This document shows, in pieces, positions 1 through 5,880 of a stretch of DNA of 8,022 bases. This DNA comes from an uncultured Clostridia bacterium (GTDB taxonomy: Bacteria > Bacillota_A > Clostridia > Oscillospirales > Oscillospiraceae). The stretch spans positions 1 to 8,022 of the forward strand of contig CAMJQX010000067.1 of the NCBI GenBank assembly GCA_946408145.1, read 5' to 3'. The first letter of the stretch is position 1. The number at the start of each line of letters is the position of its first letter. The notes beneath the pieces were generated by a model. That model ran no database searches, was not told the origin of the DNA, and saw only the letters and a list, made by a program, of their open reading frames with translations. Position numbers and translations under genes: made by a program.

Positions 1-443
1 TTCTTGTCGCCGCCCTTGGCGTTCTTCTTCGCGCGCTCAAGCCGGCGCTCCACGATCTCGATATCCGCCAGGATCAGCTCCAGCTCGAAGGACTCCGCGT
101 CGCGCACGGCGTCAGCCTTTTCGAGGAAGATATCGTCGTTGTCGAAGCAGCGCACCACCTCGACCAGCGCGTCGACCTGCCGGATGGCCTGGAAGACCTC
201 GTTGCCCTTGCCGCCGGAGCTCACGCCCGCCACGTCCACAAAGTCGATGGTCGCGGGGGAATACTTCTTCGGGTGGTAGTACTCGGCCAGCCAGTCCAGC
301 CGCTCGTCGGGCACCTTGGCGGTGCCGATGTTGGGCTTGGCCGCGGCGTTGGAGTAGCTGCTGGTCTCGGCCTTGGAGCCGGTCAGGGCGTTGAAAAGCG
401 TCGTCTTGCCCACGTTGGGCAGACCCACGATCCCGAGTTTCAT
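1..443 (-). CDS. ychF: YchF/Obg-family P-loop ATPase, N-terminal part (3' end outside window), divergent form
   Basis: Only the first 147 codons are present; the gene runs off the left edge. The start is ATG at 443-441, preceded by an AAGGAGATC ribosome site (451-459). The P-loop is GLPNVGKTT at residues 7-15. A DVAG Walker B/G3 motif lies at 70-73, and a VVRCFDND stretch at 96-103 followed by LELILADIE and KNAKGGDK at 140-147 matches the start of the coiled-coil insertion that marks YchF. YchF proteins are cytoplasmic, ribosome-associated members of the Obg group that prefer ATP to GTP and replace the catalytic glutamine with a hydrophobic residue (V74 here). The C-terminal TGS-like domain and the nucleotide-specificity motif lie outside the window. 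Oddly, the stretch after DVAG is about five residues shorter than canonical YchF and lacks the usual KGASKGEGLGN signature, and the switch I region reads SYSNAAAKPN instead of the usual NYPFCTI-PN. I am confident of the superfamily. It may be a second YchF paralogue rather than the housekeeping copy. Confidence 0.88.
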   Translation of the reverse strand, partial: MKLGIVGLPNVGKTTLFNALTGSKAETSSYSNAAAKPNIGTAKVPDERLDWLAEYYHPKKYSPATIDFVDVAGVSSGGKGNEVFQAIRQVDALVEVVRCFDNDDIFLEKADAVRDAESFELELILADIEIVERRLERAKKNAKGGDK

Positions 444-480
444 CTATGTTGATCTCCTTTTTCTCGATGTACTGTATCGT

Positions 481-509
481 ATTATAGCAGAGTCTGCGCG
501 GTTTCACAA
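481..509 (-). promoter_or_regulatory. Promoter of the ychF-like gene
   Basis: Read on the minus strand, a -35 box TTGTGA (504-509, 4 of 6 consensus) is separated by exactly 17 nt from a perfect -10 box TATAAT (481-486). A TG sits one base upstream of the -10, giving an extended -10 element. Transcription should start near 474, leaving a leader of about 30 nt before the ATG at 443. It looks strong and constitutive. Confidence 0.8.
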
Positions 510-551
510 TCCCCGCCGCACAAAAGTCTGCTCAGATCCGCTGTGTTCCGC

Positions 552-611
552 TGCAGACAAAGTCAGGAAGAGGCCCCCCTGTGCAAGAGGAGGCAATCGG
601 GTTTGTCTGCA
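552..611. repeat. Inverted repeat with 10-bp perfect arms between operon end and ychF promoter
   Basis: Arms TGCAGACAAA (552-561) and TTTGTCTGCA (602-611) are perfect reverse complements separated by 40 nt. The spacer shows no convincing inner stem. The repeat lies in the 444-663 gap, between the hairpin at 617-643 and the ychF promoter. It contains two of four copies of the hexamer GTCTGC/GCAGAC in this gap (492-497, 526-531, 553-558, 605-610). It could be a binding site for a regulator, a transcript structure or coincidence. Apart from this repeat, the promoter and the terminator, I see nothing else in the gap. Confidence 0.4.
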
Positions 612-616
612 TATGG

Positions 617-643
617 AAAGGAGCCGCCGACGGCGGCTCCTTT
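617..643 (-). terminator. Intrinsic terminator of the GntR-ABC operon
   Basis: A perfect palindrome has arms AAAGGAGCCGCC(G) on both sides of a single central base. A realistic fold is an 11-bp stem with a 5-nt loop. It begins 21 nt after the permease stop codon (664-666) and ends in UUU on the minus-strand transcript. The U-tract is short, so termination efficiency is uncertain. Confidence 0.65.
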
Positions 644-663
644 GCTCGAAATAGTGTTCTTTC

Positions 664-2505
664 TCAGTCTGCGGCGCCGCACTTGACCCAGTTTCCGCCG
701 CGCAGCACCTGGATCTCCTCATCGCAGTGCTGCCGCAGCCAGTCGAGACAGTGCGTGTTGTCCTCGTAGATGTTGATGTAGTACCAGCTCGTGGACTCCG
801 TGCGCATATAGCCGGTGGCGAGAGAGGCGCCGTCCGTCACCTGGAGCTCGATCGAGACGTTGGTGATATGCGGTGTGAGGCAGTCCACGTAGAAGCGGCG
901 GCCGACCTTGTTCTCCGCGAGATCGGCGAGCAGCGCGTTCTGGTAGAAGTCCACGGCCTCCTCCGCCGTGAAGCGGACCGAGTGGTGCTCATAATCTCCG
1001 GTCGCGGGGATATAGTTTTCAAAGTCTGCCTGGAAAACGACGACGTTCTCGGGCACGACCTGCACCTTGCATACCGAGCGCCAGCGCAGCGCCTCGGGCA
1101 GGTTGATGACCGCCTGCAGTTTCGCGAGGTCGGAATCCGGGTCCAGCGCCTCCGCCTCCGTACCGACGACCTCGTATTCGCGTGTGACGAGTCTGCCGTC
1201 GTCGAGGGCATAGCGCAGACGGAAGCCGACGCTCACCCAGCCTTCTCCGATCCGGTCGGCATAGGATGTCTCGTGCTGCTTCTTGTGCTGTACGACGCTG
1301 CGCTGCAGCTCCAGAATACTGCGGATGCTGTCGGCCTCCGTGTACTCGGCGTCGTTGAGATACACGGCCGTGATGTGCTCGGCTTTCGGCTGGCTCTTCT
1401 CCCAGCCGAAGAGGTCGGCCTCGCAGGCGCCGATGACCAGCAGCGCCGCCGCGGCGAAGATCAGCCAGCCCCTCCAGCTCCCGCGGAAGACCCAGACCGT
1501 CTTTTGGATCAGCATCTCGGCCGCGAAATAGCCGAGAAAGCTGCCTATGAGCACAAGCAGCGCCGTGACCGCAGCAGCGCTCCATCCCCTGAGCGAATTG
1601 TTCAGGATCCCGGCGTGGACAAAGGCGGCGAGCAGTATGCCGCAGCCGAAGGCCATGCAGTACTTGAACACGGGTTTGAGCACGGGGATCGCCACGGTGT
1701 CGGTGGCGCTCTCCATCTGACGGCGGCGGTAGAGCAGCCATGCCGCGACCGTCAGCAGCAGTCCCGCGCAGCCGTAGACCGCAACCGCGCCGAGGCCGCT
1801 GATCGTAAAGCTGTCGCCCTCGGGGGAGCTGTACTGGCCGTAGCGCCGGAGCATCTCCACCAGCGGGGACAGCCATTGCAGCGTGAGATGGTCAGCATTC
1901 AGGCCGAAGAGCACCTTGCTCAGCACGAAGCGGGTCGCGAGCTCCGCCACATAGGCCGTAAAGCTCAGCACCGCATAGACCAGCGGCAGGATGATGAGGC
2001 TGCCGGTCAGCATGGCGCAGAGCGAGGCGAAGCCGTAGAAGCAGAGCTTGCTGAGCACCATCACGCCGAGAAGCGTACCCAGCACCCAGAGGCTCAGCTC
2101 CTTCGCCGCGACGAAGGGCAGACACAGCGCCGCCGCGAGCAGGTCGCACAGCAGCAGGGGCACAAGGCCCGTGAGCCAGGCGGTGAAGAACATGGTCGTA
2201 CGCGTGACGGGCAGGGCGTTCATCATGCCGCAGGAGCGGGTATTGTACAGGTAGCTGAACATGGCCATGGCCGCGAGGATCGAAACGCCGAAGGAGAGGA
2301 TCATCATCTCCTCGCCCATCCCGGCCGTGAGGTCGTCCAGCACGGGGATCAGGCCGACGTAGCCGTAAGTGTTCTGCACCTGCTGGCGCAGCATCAGCGG
2401 CAGGAGCAGCAGCAGAAGGATCAGGTATGCCGCCCAGAGCGGCCAGCAGCGGTGCAGCAGGTTCTTCGCGATCCCGCGATTAAAGAACGATGTCTTTGAC
2501 TTCAT
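664..2505 (-). CDS. ABC transporter permease with large extracytoplasmic C-terminal domain
   Basis: This is the membrane partner of the ATPase encoded directly upstream. From the ATG at 2505-2503 it has 613 residues; this start is preferred because GGGAGGTG (2512-2519) lies 7 nt before it, whereas an in-frame ATG at 2526 has no such site. About nine hydrophobic segments are visible (around 21-39, 68-87, 105-131, 139-165, 167-189, 237-259, 280-300, 309-333 and 345-361). Arginine clusters (YRRR after the sixth, RGSWRGW before the ninth) put the N-terminus inside and the C-terminus outside. The segment FSYLYNTRSCGMMNALPVTR after the second helix resembles permeases of GntR-linked Clostridial ABC systems. 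Residues from about 362 to the end (about 250) form a soluble, acidic, mixed alpha/beta domain with five cysteines (479, 542, 586, 594, 609), perhaps of the DUF6449 type; that label is from memory and unsearched. The gene overlaps the ATPase gene by 26 nt. The substrate is unknown; export or sensing of envelope-active compounds is an inference from ytr-like operons. Confidence 0.87.
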   Translation of the reverse strand: MKSKTSFFNRGIAKNLLHRCWPLWAAYLILLLLLLPLMLRQQVQNTYGYVGLIPVLDDLTAGMGEEMMILSFGVSILAAMAMFSYLYNTRSCGMMNALPVTRTTMFFTAWLTGLVPLLLCDLLAAALCLPFVAAKELSLWVLGTLLGVMVLSKLCFYGFASLCAMLTGSLIILPLVYAVLSFTAYVAELATRFVLSKVLFGLNADHLTLQWLSPLVEMLRRYGQYSSPEGDSFTISGLGAVAVYGCAGLLLTVAAWLLYRRRQMESATDTVAIPVLKPVFKYCMAFGCGILLAAFVHAGILNNSLRGWSAAAVTALLVLIGSFLGYFAAEMLIQKTVWVFRGSWRGWLIFAAAALLVIGACEADLFGWEKSQPKAEHITAVYLNDAEYTEADSIRSILELQRSVVQHKKQHETSYADRIGEGWVSVGFRLRYALDDGRLVTREYEVVGTEAEALDPDSDLAKLQAVINLPEALRWRSVCKVQVVPENVVVFQADFENYIPATGDYEHHSVRFTAEEAVDFYQNALLADLAENKVGRRFYVDCLTPHITNVSIELQVTDGASLATGYMRTESTSWYYINIYEDNTHCLDWLRQHCDEEIQVLRGGNWVKCGAAD

Positions 2506-3373
2506 GCTCGGCACCTCCCAACTCATAAATGAAGATCTCCTCGAGCGTCAGCGGCAGCACGTCGAGAAACAGCGGCCTGCAGGCCGTGAGCTTTGCCTGC
2601 AGCTCCTCCGCCTTCCCGCGCAGGATCAGCTGCTGCAGCCGCCCGGTCTCGCTGCGGTGCAGGATCTGCAGATCCTCCGGCAGCGGCGTTTCCTCCGCGA
2701 AGGCCAGCTGGATCTTGACGATGTTGTCCTGCAGCTCCGAAAGGCTCCGCTCCAGCAGCATCCTGCCGCGGTTCATGATGCCCACGTGGTCGCAGACGTC
2801 CTCCAGCTCGCGCAGGTTGTGCGAGGAGACCAGCACGGTCGTGCCGCGCTCGGCAACGTCCTCCAGCAGCAGGCTCCAGACCTGACGGCGCATGACCGGG
2901 TCGAGACCGTCCACCGGCTCGTCAAGGATGACGATATCCGGCCGCATCGACAGCGCCAGCCAGAAGGCCGCCTGTTTCTGCTGTCCCTTGGAGAGCTTGC
3001 GGACGGGCCGCTTCGGGTCCAGTTCAAAGGCCCCGCCCAGCTTTTCGAAGCAGGCCGCGTCGAAGCGCGGGTAGAGATCGCGGTAGAACTTCATCATGTC
3101 CCGTATCGTGGCCTGCGTGTAGTAGAAAACGTCGTCGGGTATGTAGGCGATCCTCTCTTTGACCGCGGGGTTCTCGTAGACCGGCTCCCCGCCGATCAGC
3201 ACCTCGCCGGAATCCTGCCGGTAGATGCCCGCCAGATGGCGGATGATCGTGGACTTGCCCGCGCCGTTCGGACCGACGAGGCCGTAGACCGCGCCGTCCG
3301 GCACCGTGATGCTCAGGCCGTCGAGCGCGCGCAGGCCGTCAAAGCTCTTGACCACGTTCTTGACTTCAATCAT
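2480..3373 (-). CDS. ABC transporter ATP-binding protein, YtrB-like
   Basis: This cytoplasmic ATPase of 297 residues energises the downstream permease. Motifs from the ATG at 3373: Walker A GPNGAGKST at 34-42, signature LSKGQQKQ at 127-134, Walker B IVILDEP at 147-153 with catalytic Glu, D-loop GLDP at 156-159 and H-loop SSH with His185. All catalytic elements are intact. The Q-loop region reads AYIPDD, with Asp where many ABC proteins have Gln; I recall this in YtrB-like ATPases. The signature is LSKGQ instead of LSGGQ, also common in this group. About 80 residues after the H-loop form the accessory C-terminal region typical of antibiotic- or lipid-type ABC-2 ATPases. ATG 3373 is chosen over an in-frame GTG at 3382 because AAGGGGTGA (3379-3387) is correctly placed only for the ATG. 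The start overlaps the stop of the GntR gene (ATGATTGA, 8 nt), pointing to translational coupling. Confidence 0.92.
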   Translation of the reverse strand: MIEVKNVVKSFDGLRALDGLSITVPDGAVYGLVGPNGAGKSTIIRHLAGIYRQDSGEVLIGGEPVYENPAVKERIAYIPDDVFYYTQATIRDMMKFYRDLYPRFDAACFEKLGGAFELDPKRPVRKLSKGQQKQAAFWLALSMRPDIVILDEPVDGLDPVMRRQVWSLLLEDVAERGTTVLVSSHNLRELEDVCDHVGIMNRGRMLLERSLSELQDNIVKIQLAFAEETPLPEDLQILHRSETGRLQQLILRGKAEELQAKLTACRPLFLDVLPLTLEEIFIYELGGAEHEVKDIVL

Positions 3374-3728
3374 GCTGCTCACCCCTTACTCGCTCTGCCA
3401 GGTCCTCCCCCGACAGGCCCAAAAGCTTCAGCTCCGCCGTCAGCGCGTCGAGCTGCGACAGCAGCTCCCTCCGGCGGGCGGCCGCCGCGTCGCTCCGCTC
3501 GCGCACAAAGCTTCCACGCCCCGGCACCGAGCAGATATAGCCCTCGGCCTCCAGCTCGCGGTAGGCACGCTGAATGGTGTTCGGGTTGATGGCCAGCTGC
3601 CCGGCCAGTTCCCGCACCGAGGGCATCTTCGCATCCGCGGGCAGCACGCCCGAGAGGATGAGCTGGCGAAAGCCGTCCTTCACCTGCTCATAGATCGGCC
3701 GCGCGTCGCGGAAGTTGATGTTGATCAT
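3366..3728 (-). CDS. GntR-family transcriptional regulator, YtrA subfamily
   Basis: A 120-residue protein with a winged helix-turn-helix at about 9-77, including PSVRELAGQLAINPNTIQRA (residues 36-55, recognition-helix region) and the wing GRGSFV at 70-75. A short helical tail of roughly 40 residues (83-120) follows, with no ligand-binding domain of FadR or HutC type. That size and tail define the YtrA subfamily, whose members usually repress their own operon of ABC transporter genes. The start at 3728 has AAGGAGGG (3736-3743) at good spacing. It is the first gene of a three-gene operon, and its TGA overlaps the ATPase start. A promoter and a 27-bp inverted repeat directly upstream fit autorepression. 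The inducer is unknown; cell-wall-targeting antibiotics induce the Bacillus subtilis ytr operon, which is a family analogy and not shown here. Confidence 0.92.
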   Translation of the reverse strand: MININFRDARPIYEQVKDGFRQLILSGVLPADAKMPSVRELAGQLAINPNTIQRAYRELEAEGYICSVPGRGSFVRERSDAAAARRRELLSQLDALTAELKLLGLSGEDLAERVRGEQHD

Positions 3729-3749
3729 CCGGCATCCCTCCTTCGTATC

Positions 3750-3776
3750 AACTGTACTAACATTACTAACACAGTT
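3750..3776. promoter_or_regulatory. Putative GntR/YtrA operator (inverted repeat)
   Basis: A 27-bp element has perfect 6-bp arms AACTGT (3750-3755) and ACAGTT (3771-3776). Its interior carries two direct copies of ACTAACA (3756-3762 and 3765-3771) with a 9-bp period. It directly follows the -10 box on the minus strand and covers the expected transcription start, a classical repressor position. Binding by the GntR protein encoded just downstream is inferred. Confidence 0.6.
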
Positions 3777-3805
3777 AAAATAGCACAGAAAAGCGCCCCT
3801 GTCAA
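3777..3805 (-). promoter_or_regulatory. Promoter of the GntR-ABC operon
   Basis: On the minus strand a perfect -35 TTGACA (3800-3805) is followed after 17 nt by -10 TATTTT (3777-3782), with TG one base upstream of the -10 (extended -10). Transcription would start near 3770, inside the adjacent inverted repeat, giving a leader of about 42 nt. The -35 box overlaps the loop and the closing bases of the hairpin that ends the upstream exporter gene. Confidence 0.78.
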
Positions 3806-3811
3806 GGGGCG
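3794..3811 (-). terminator. Intrinsic terminator of the ABC exporter gene, overlapping the next promoter
   Basis: The stem is CGCCCCT/AGGGGCG (3811-3805 with 3800-3794), 7 bp, with a 4-nt loop. On the minus strand a C and then UUUU (3792-3789) follow. It lies about 50 nt after the exporter stop codon. On the plus strand the same hairpin is followed by TTTTT, so it could also stop antisense transcription. The loop and closing pair form the -35 box of the next operon. Confidence 0.65.
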
Positions 3812-3863
3812 TTTTTCATAAGAACAGCTCCGTGTTTTCGCCGCTCCGGGATCGGGCATCGCG

Positions 3864-5702
3864 TCAGCTGTTTTTCTCCATGTCGAGGATCTGGCGGAAC
3901 TGCGTCTCGTAGAGCTCGCGGTAGACGCCGCCCTTCTCCAGCAGTTCCTCATGCGTGCCGGATTCGGCGATCACGCCGTCCTTGACCACGAGGATCCTGT
4001 CCGCCTTCAGGATCGTCGAGAGCCGGTGGGCGATGACGATGCTGGTGCGGCCCTCCATCAGGGCCTCCAGCGCGTCCTGGATCGCGTTCTCGGTGATGGA
4101 GTCGAGCGCCGAGGTCGCCTCGTCCAGGATCAGGATCTTCGGATCCTTCAGGATGACGCGGGCGATGGACAGGCGCTGCTTCTCGCCGCCGGAGAGCTTG
4201 AGGCCGCGGTTGCCGACCATGGTATCGAGCCCGTCCGGCTGGCTCGCGATGAAGTCGGAGAGGTTCGCGATCCAGCAGGCCGCCTCGATCTCCTCGGCCG
4301 TGGCGTCCTCCTTCGCGTAGAGGAGGTTTTCGCGGATGGTGCCGTTGAAGAGGTAGCTGTCCTGCGTCACGACGCCGATCTGCTGCCGCAGGTATTCGAG
4401 GTCGAAGTCCCGCACGTCCACGCCCGCGACGGTGACGCGCCCGTCCGTTACGTCGTACAGACGCGGGATCAGGTTCACCACCGTGGACTTGCCGGAGCCG
4501 GAGGGCCCGACGATCGCGTACATCTTCCCTCCGGGCACCGTGAAGTCGATATCCGTCAGCAGGGGCTTGGCGGGGTCGTAGGAAAAGGCCACATGCTCGT
4601 ATACGATGTCCGCGTCCGTCACGTCGGGCTTCTGCCCGTTTTCCGGGGAGCGGATGGGATTGGGCATGTCGAAGTAGTCAAAGATGCGGGTGAAGAGGGC
4701 CAGCGAGCGCGTGAAGTCCACGTGGATGTTCAGCAGGCTCTCCACCGGGCGGTAGAGGCGGTTGATGAGCGAGACCGTGGCCGTGACGGTGCCGACGGTG
4801 AGGCTCGGGTCCGCCTTTGTGATGATGAACCAGCCGCCTGCAAAGTAGATGAGCAGCGGGCCGAGCTGGGTGAACATCCCCATCATCACGCGAAACCAGC
4901 GGCCGCTGTTGGACTCCTTGAGCGAGAGCTGCGTGACCTCTTCGTTGACAGCCACAAAGCGCTCGTACTCCCGCCGCTCGCGCGTGAAGAGCTTTACCAG
5001 CAGCGAGCCGGAGACCGAGAGGGTCTCGTTGATGAGCTGATTCATCTCATCCTGCTTGGCCTGTGCGTCCGTAAGGATCTGATAGCGCTTCTTGCCGACG
5101 CTCTTGGTCGGCAGGATCAGCAGCGGGATCACGACGATGCCCACGATCGCAAGCTTCCAGCTCATGGTCAGCAGCGCGACCAGCGTGGTCACGACCGTCG
5201 CGATGTTGGAGACGATGCTCGAAAGCGTGCCGGAGATCACCGAGCTCACGCCCGAGATGTCGGTATTCATGCGGGTGATGATGTCGCCCTGCTTCTCGGA
5301 GGTGAAAAAGGCGTGTGGCATGCGCTGCAGGTGGTCGTACATCTGGTTCTTCATGTCGAAGATGATGCGCTGGGAGATCCAGGCGTTGATGTAGCTCTCC
5401 AGCACGGAGATCACCTGCGAGCCCGTCAGCGTGATGAAGGCCAGGATCAGGAGCTTGACGAGCAGCGTCATGTTTTTGCCCACCAGCGCCTCGTCCACGA
5501 TCTTGCCGGTGATGATGCTTGGCAGCAGGCCAACCACCGCGGACAGCAGGATCGTCACGAACACCAGCAAAAACTGCAGCCAGTAGGGCTTGAGGTAGCC
5601 CAGGATGCGCTTGAGCAGCGCCGCGCTCACCTTGGGCAGATTCTGTTTTTCTTCATCGGTCAGAAAGCCGCGGGGGCCGAAAGCTCTGCCTGGTCCCGCC
5701 AT
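3864..5702 (-). CDS. ABC exporter half-transporter (fused membrane and ATPase domains)
   Basis: A 612-residue type IV ABC exporter of the MsbA/LmrA/BmrA kind, expected in the cytoplasmic membrane as a dimer. The transmembrane domain (about 32-340) holds six helices and the usual cytoplasmic loop sequences (QGDIITRMNTD, NETLSVSGSLLVKLF). The ATPase domain (about 360-605) has Walker A GPSGSGKST at 399-407, Q-loop VTQD with Gln447, signature LSGGEKQ at 503-509, Walker B ILILDEAT at 523-530 with catalytic Glu, and H-loop His559. Every catalytic residue is present, so a homodimer could be active. A Gly/Pro-rich and charged N-terminal stretch of about 30 residues precedes the first helix. ATG at 5702 is chosen over the in-frame GTG at 5711 because AAAGGATGTG (5709-5718) is placed 6 nt before the ATG and would overlap the GTG. 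The gene has its own promoter and terminator. Substrate cannot be told from sequence; lipid, drug or peptide export are all possible. Confidence 0.93.
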   Translation of the reverse strand: MAGPGRAFGPRGFLTDEEKQNLPKVSAALLKRILGYLKPYWLQFLLVFVTILLSAVVGLLPSIITGKIVDEALVGKNMTLLVKLLILAFITLTGSQVISVLESYINAWISQRIIFDMKNQMYDHLQRMPHAFFTSEKQGDIITRMNTDISGVSSVISGTLSSIVSNIATVVTTLVALLTMSWKLAIVGIVVIPLLILPTKSVGKKRYQILTDAQAKQDEMNQLINETLSVSGSLLVKLFTRERREYERFVAVNEEVTQLSLKESNSGRWFRVMMGMFTQLGPLLIYFAGGWFIITKADPSLTVGTVTATVSLINRLYRPVESLLNIHVDFTRSLALFTRIFDYFDMPNPIRSPENGQKPDVTDADIVYEHVAFSYDPAKPLLTDIDFTVPGGKMYAIVGPSGSGKSTVVNLIPRLYDVTDGRVTVAGVDVRDFDLEYLRQQIGVVTQDSYLFNGTIRENLLYAKEDATAEEIEAACWIANLSDFIASQPDGLDTMVGNRGLKLSGGEKQRLSIARVILKDPKILILDEATSALDSITENAIQDALEALMEGRTSIVIAHRLSTILKADRILVVKDGVIAESGTHEELLEKGGVYRELYETQFRQILDMEKNS

Positions 5703-5708
5703 GGCGAC

Positions 5709-5718
5709 CACATCCTTT
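5709..5718 (-). promoter_or_regulatory. Ribosome binding site deciding the ABC exporter start
   Basis: AAAGGATGTG on the minus strand matches the anti-Shine-Dalgarno complement AAAGGAGGTG with one mismatch and lies 6 nt before ATG 5702. The same one-mismatch form precedes the ROK gene (7112-7120). Confidence 0.65.
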
Positions 5719-5758
5719 GCCTGTGTTTATCTCCTCCCCGGCAGGCGCCGGAAGGATG
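5711..5758 (-). promoter_or_regulatory. Structured leader of the ABC exporter mRNA that may mask its ribosome site
   Basis: In the predicted leader of about 55 nt, CATCCTT (5758-5752) is complementary to AAGGATG (5717-5711), the core of the ribosome binding site. Between them lies a second stem, CCGGC/GCCGG (5751-5747 with 5742-5738) with a 4-nt loop. A separate purine-rich GGGGAGGAG (5739-5731) has no start codon at usable distance. Regulatory function is inferred; the first bases of the outer arm sit right at the estimated transcription start. Confidence 0.3.
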
Positions 5759-5763
5759 ATGCC

Positions 5764-5792
5764 ATTTTATTCCATGTGCCGCGGCGCGTCAA
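5764..5792 (-). promoter_or_regulatory. Promoter of the ABC exporter gene
   Basis: On the minus strand -35 TTGACG (5787-5792, 5 of 6 consensus) and -10 TAAAAT (5764-5769, 5 of 6) are separated by 17 nt. The expected start is near 5757. It lies between the ROK terminator hairpin and the exporter ATG, so the exporter appears to be transcribed on its own. Confidence 0.8.
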
Positions 5793-5821
5793 CAGTTTTC
5801 GGGCGCGCGGGACACGGAAAG

Positions 5822-5863
5822 CGCTCCCGTCATCCGATCCGGGCGGACGGGATGTCGGGAGCG
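5822..5863 (-). terminator. Terminator hairpin after the ROK regulator gene
   Basis: The outer stem is CGCTCCCG/CGGGAGCG (8 bp, 5863-5856 with 5829-5822). After one A-A mismatch it continues as CATCC/GGATG, closing a GC-rich loop. It begins 17 nt past the stop codon of the ROK gene and is followed by CUUUCC on the minus-strand transcript, a weak U-tract. Confidence 0.6.
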
Positions 5864-5880
5864 TTCGCGCCGCGCCGCCC

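Noticed and set aside
552..611. Riboswitch or T-box in the 444-663 gap
   Set aside because: The ychF transcript is expected to begin near 474, downstream of this repeat, so the repeat would not be in its leader. No conserved riboswitch core or T-box sequence is visible.
727..2499. Long open frame of 590 codons on the plus strand, opposite the permease gene
   Set aside because: The translation is rich in Arg, His, Gln, Glu, Asp and Ala with no domain, the typical mirror of a high-GC gene on the other strand. The minus-strand frame has clear membrane segments, a ribosome site and operon context.
2506..2526. ATG at 2526 as start of the permease
   Set aside because: The strong GGGAGGTG site at 2512-2519 lies inside this extension and serves the ATG at 2505.
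3374..3382. GTG at 3382 as start of the ABC ATPase
   Set aside because: The AAGGGGTGA ribosome site overlaps this GTG; the ATG at 3373 has proper spacing and begins with the usual MIEVKN-type N-terminus.
2369..3589. Long open frame on the plus strand opposite the ATPase and GntR genes
   Set aside because: Low-complexity Arg/Ala/Pro/Gln composition, crosses gene boundaries of the well-supported minus-strand genes, and has no recognisable motif.
3794..3816. Hairpin plus TTTTT on the plus strand as terminator of a plus-strand gene
   Set aside because: No credible plus-strand gene lies upstream of it. The hairpin is better explained as the end of the minus-strand exporter gene, with possible bidirectional use only.
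5660..5713. 17-codon frame starting at ATG 5713 on the minus strand, overlapping the exporter start
   Set aside because: Its ATG lies inside the ribosome site of the exporter, so it has no separate ribosome site of its own. The peptide lacks any leader-peptide codon pattern I can recognise apart from two Trp codons.
3951..5759. 602-codon open frame on the plus strand opposite the ABC exporter
   Set aside because: It mirrors the exporter exactly in extent, has antisense-like composition (Asp, Arg, His, Val, Gln) and no family features.
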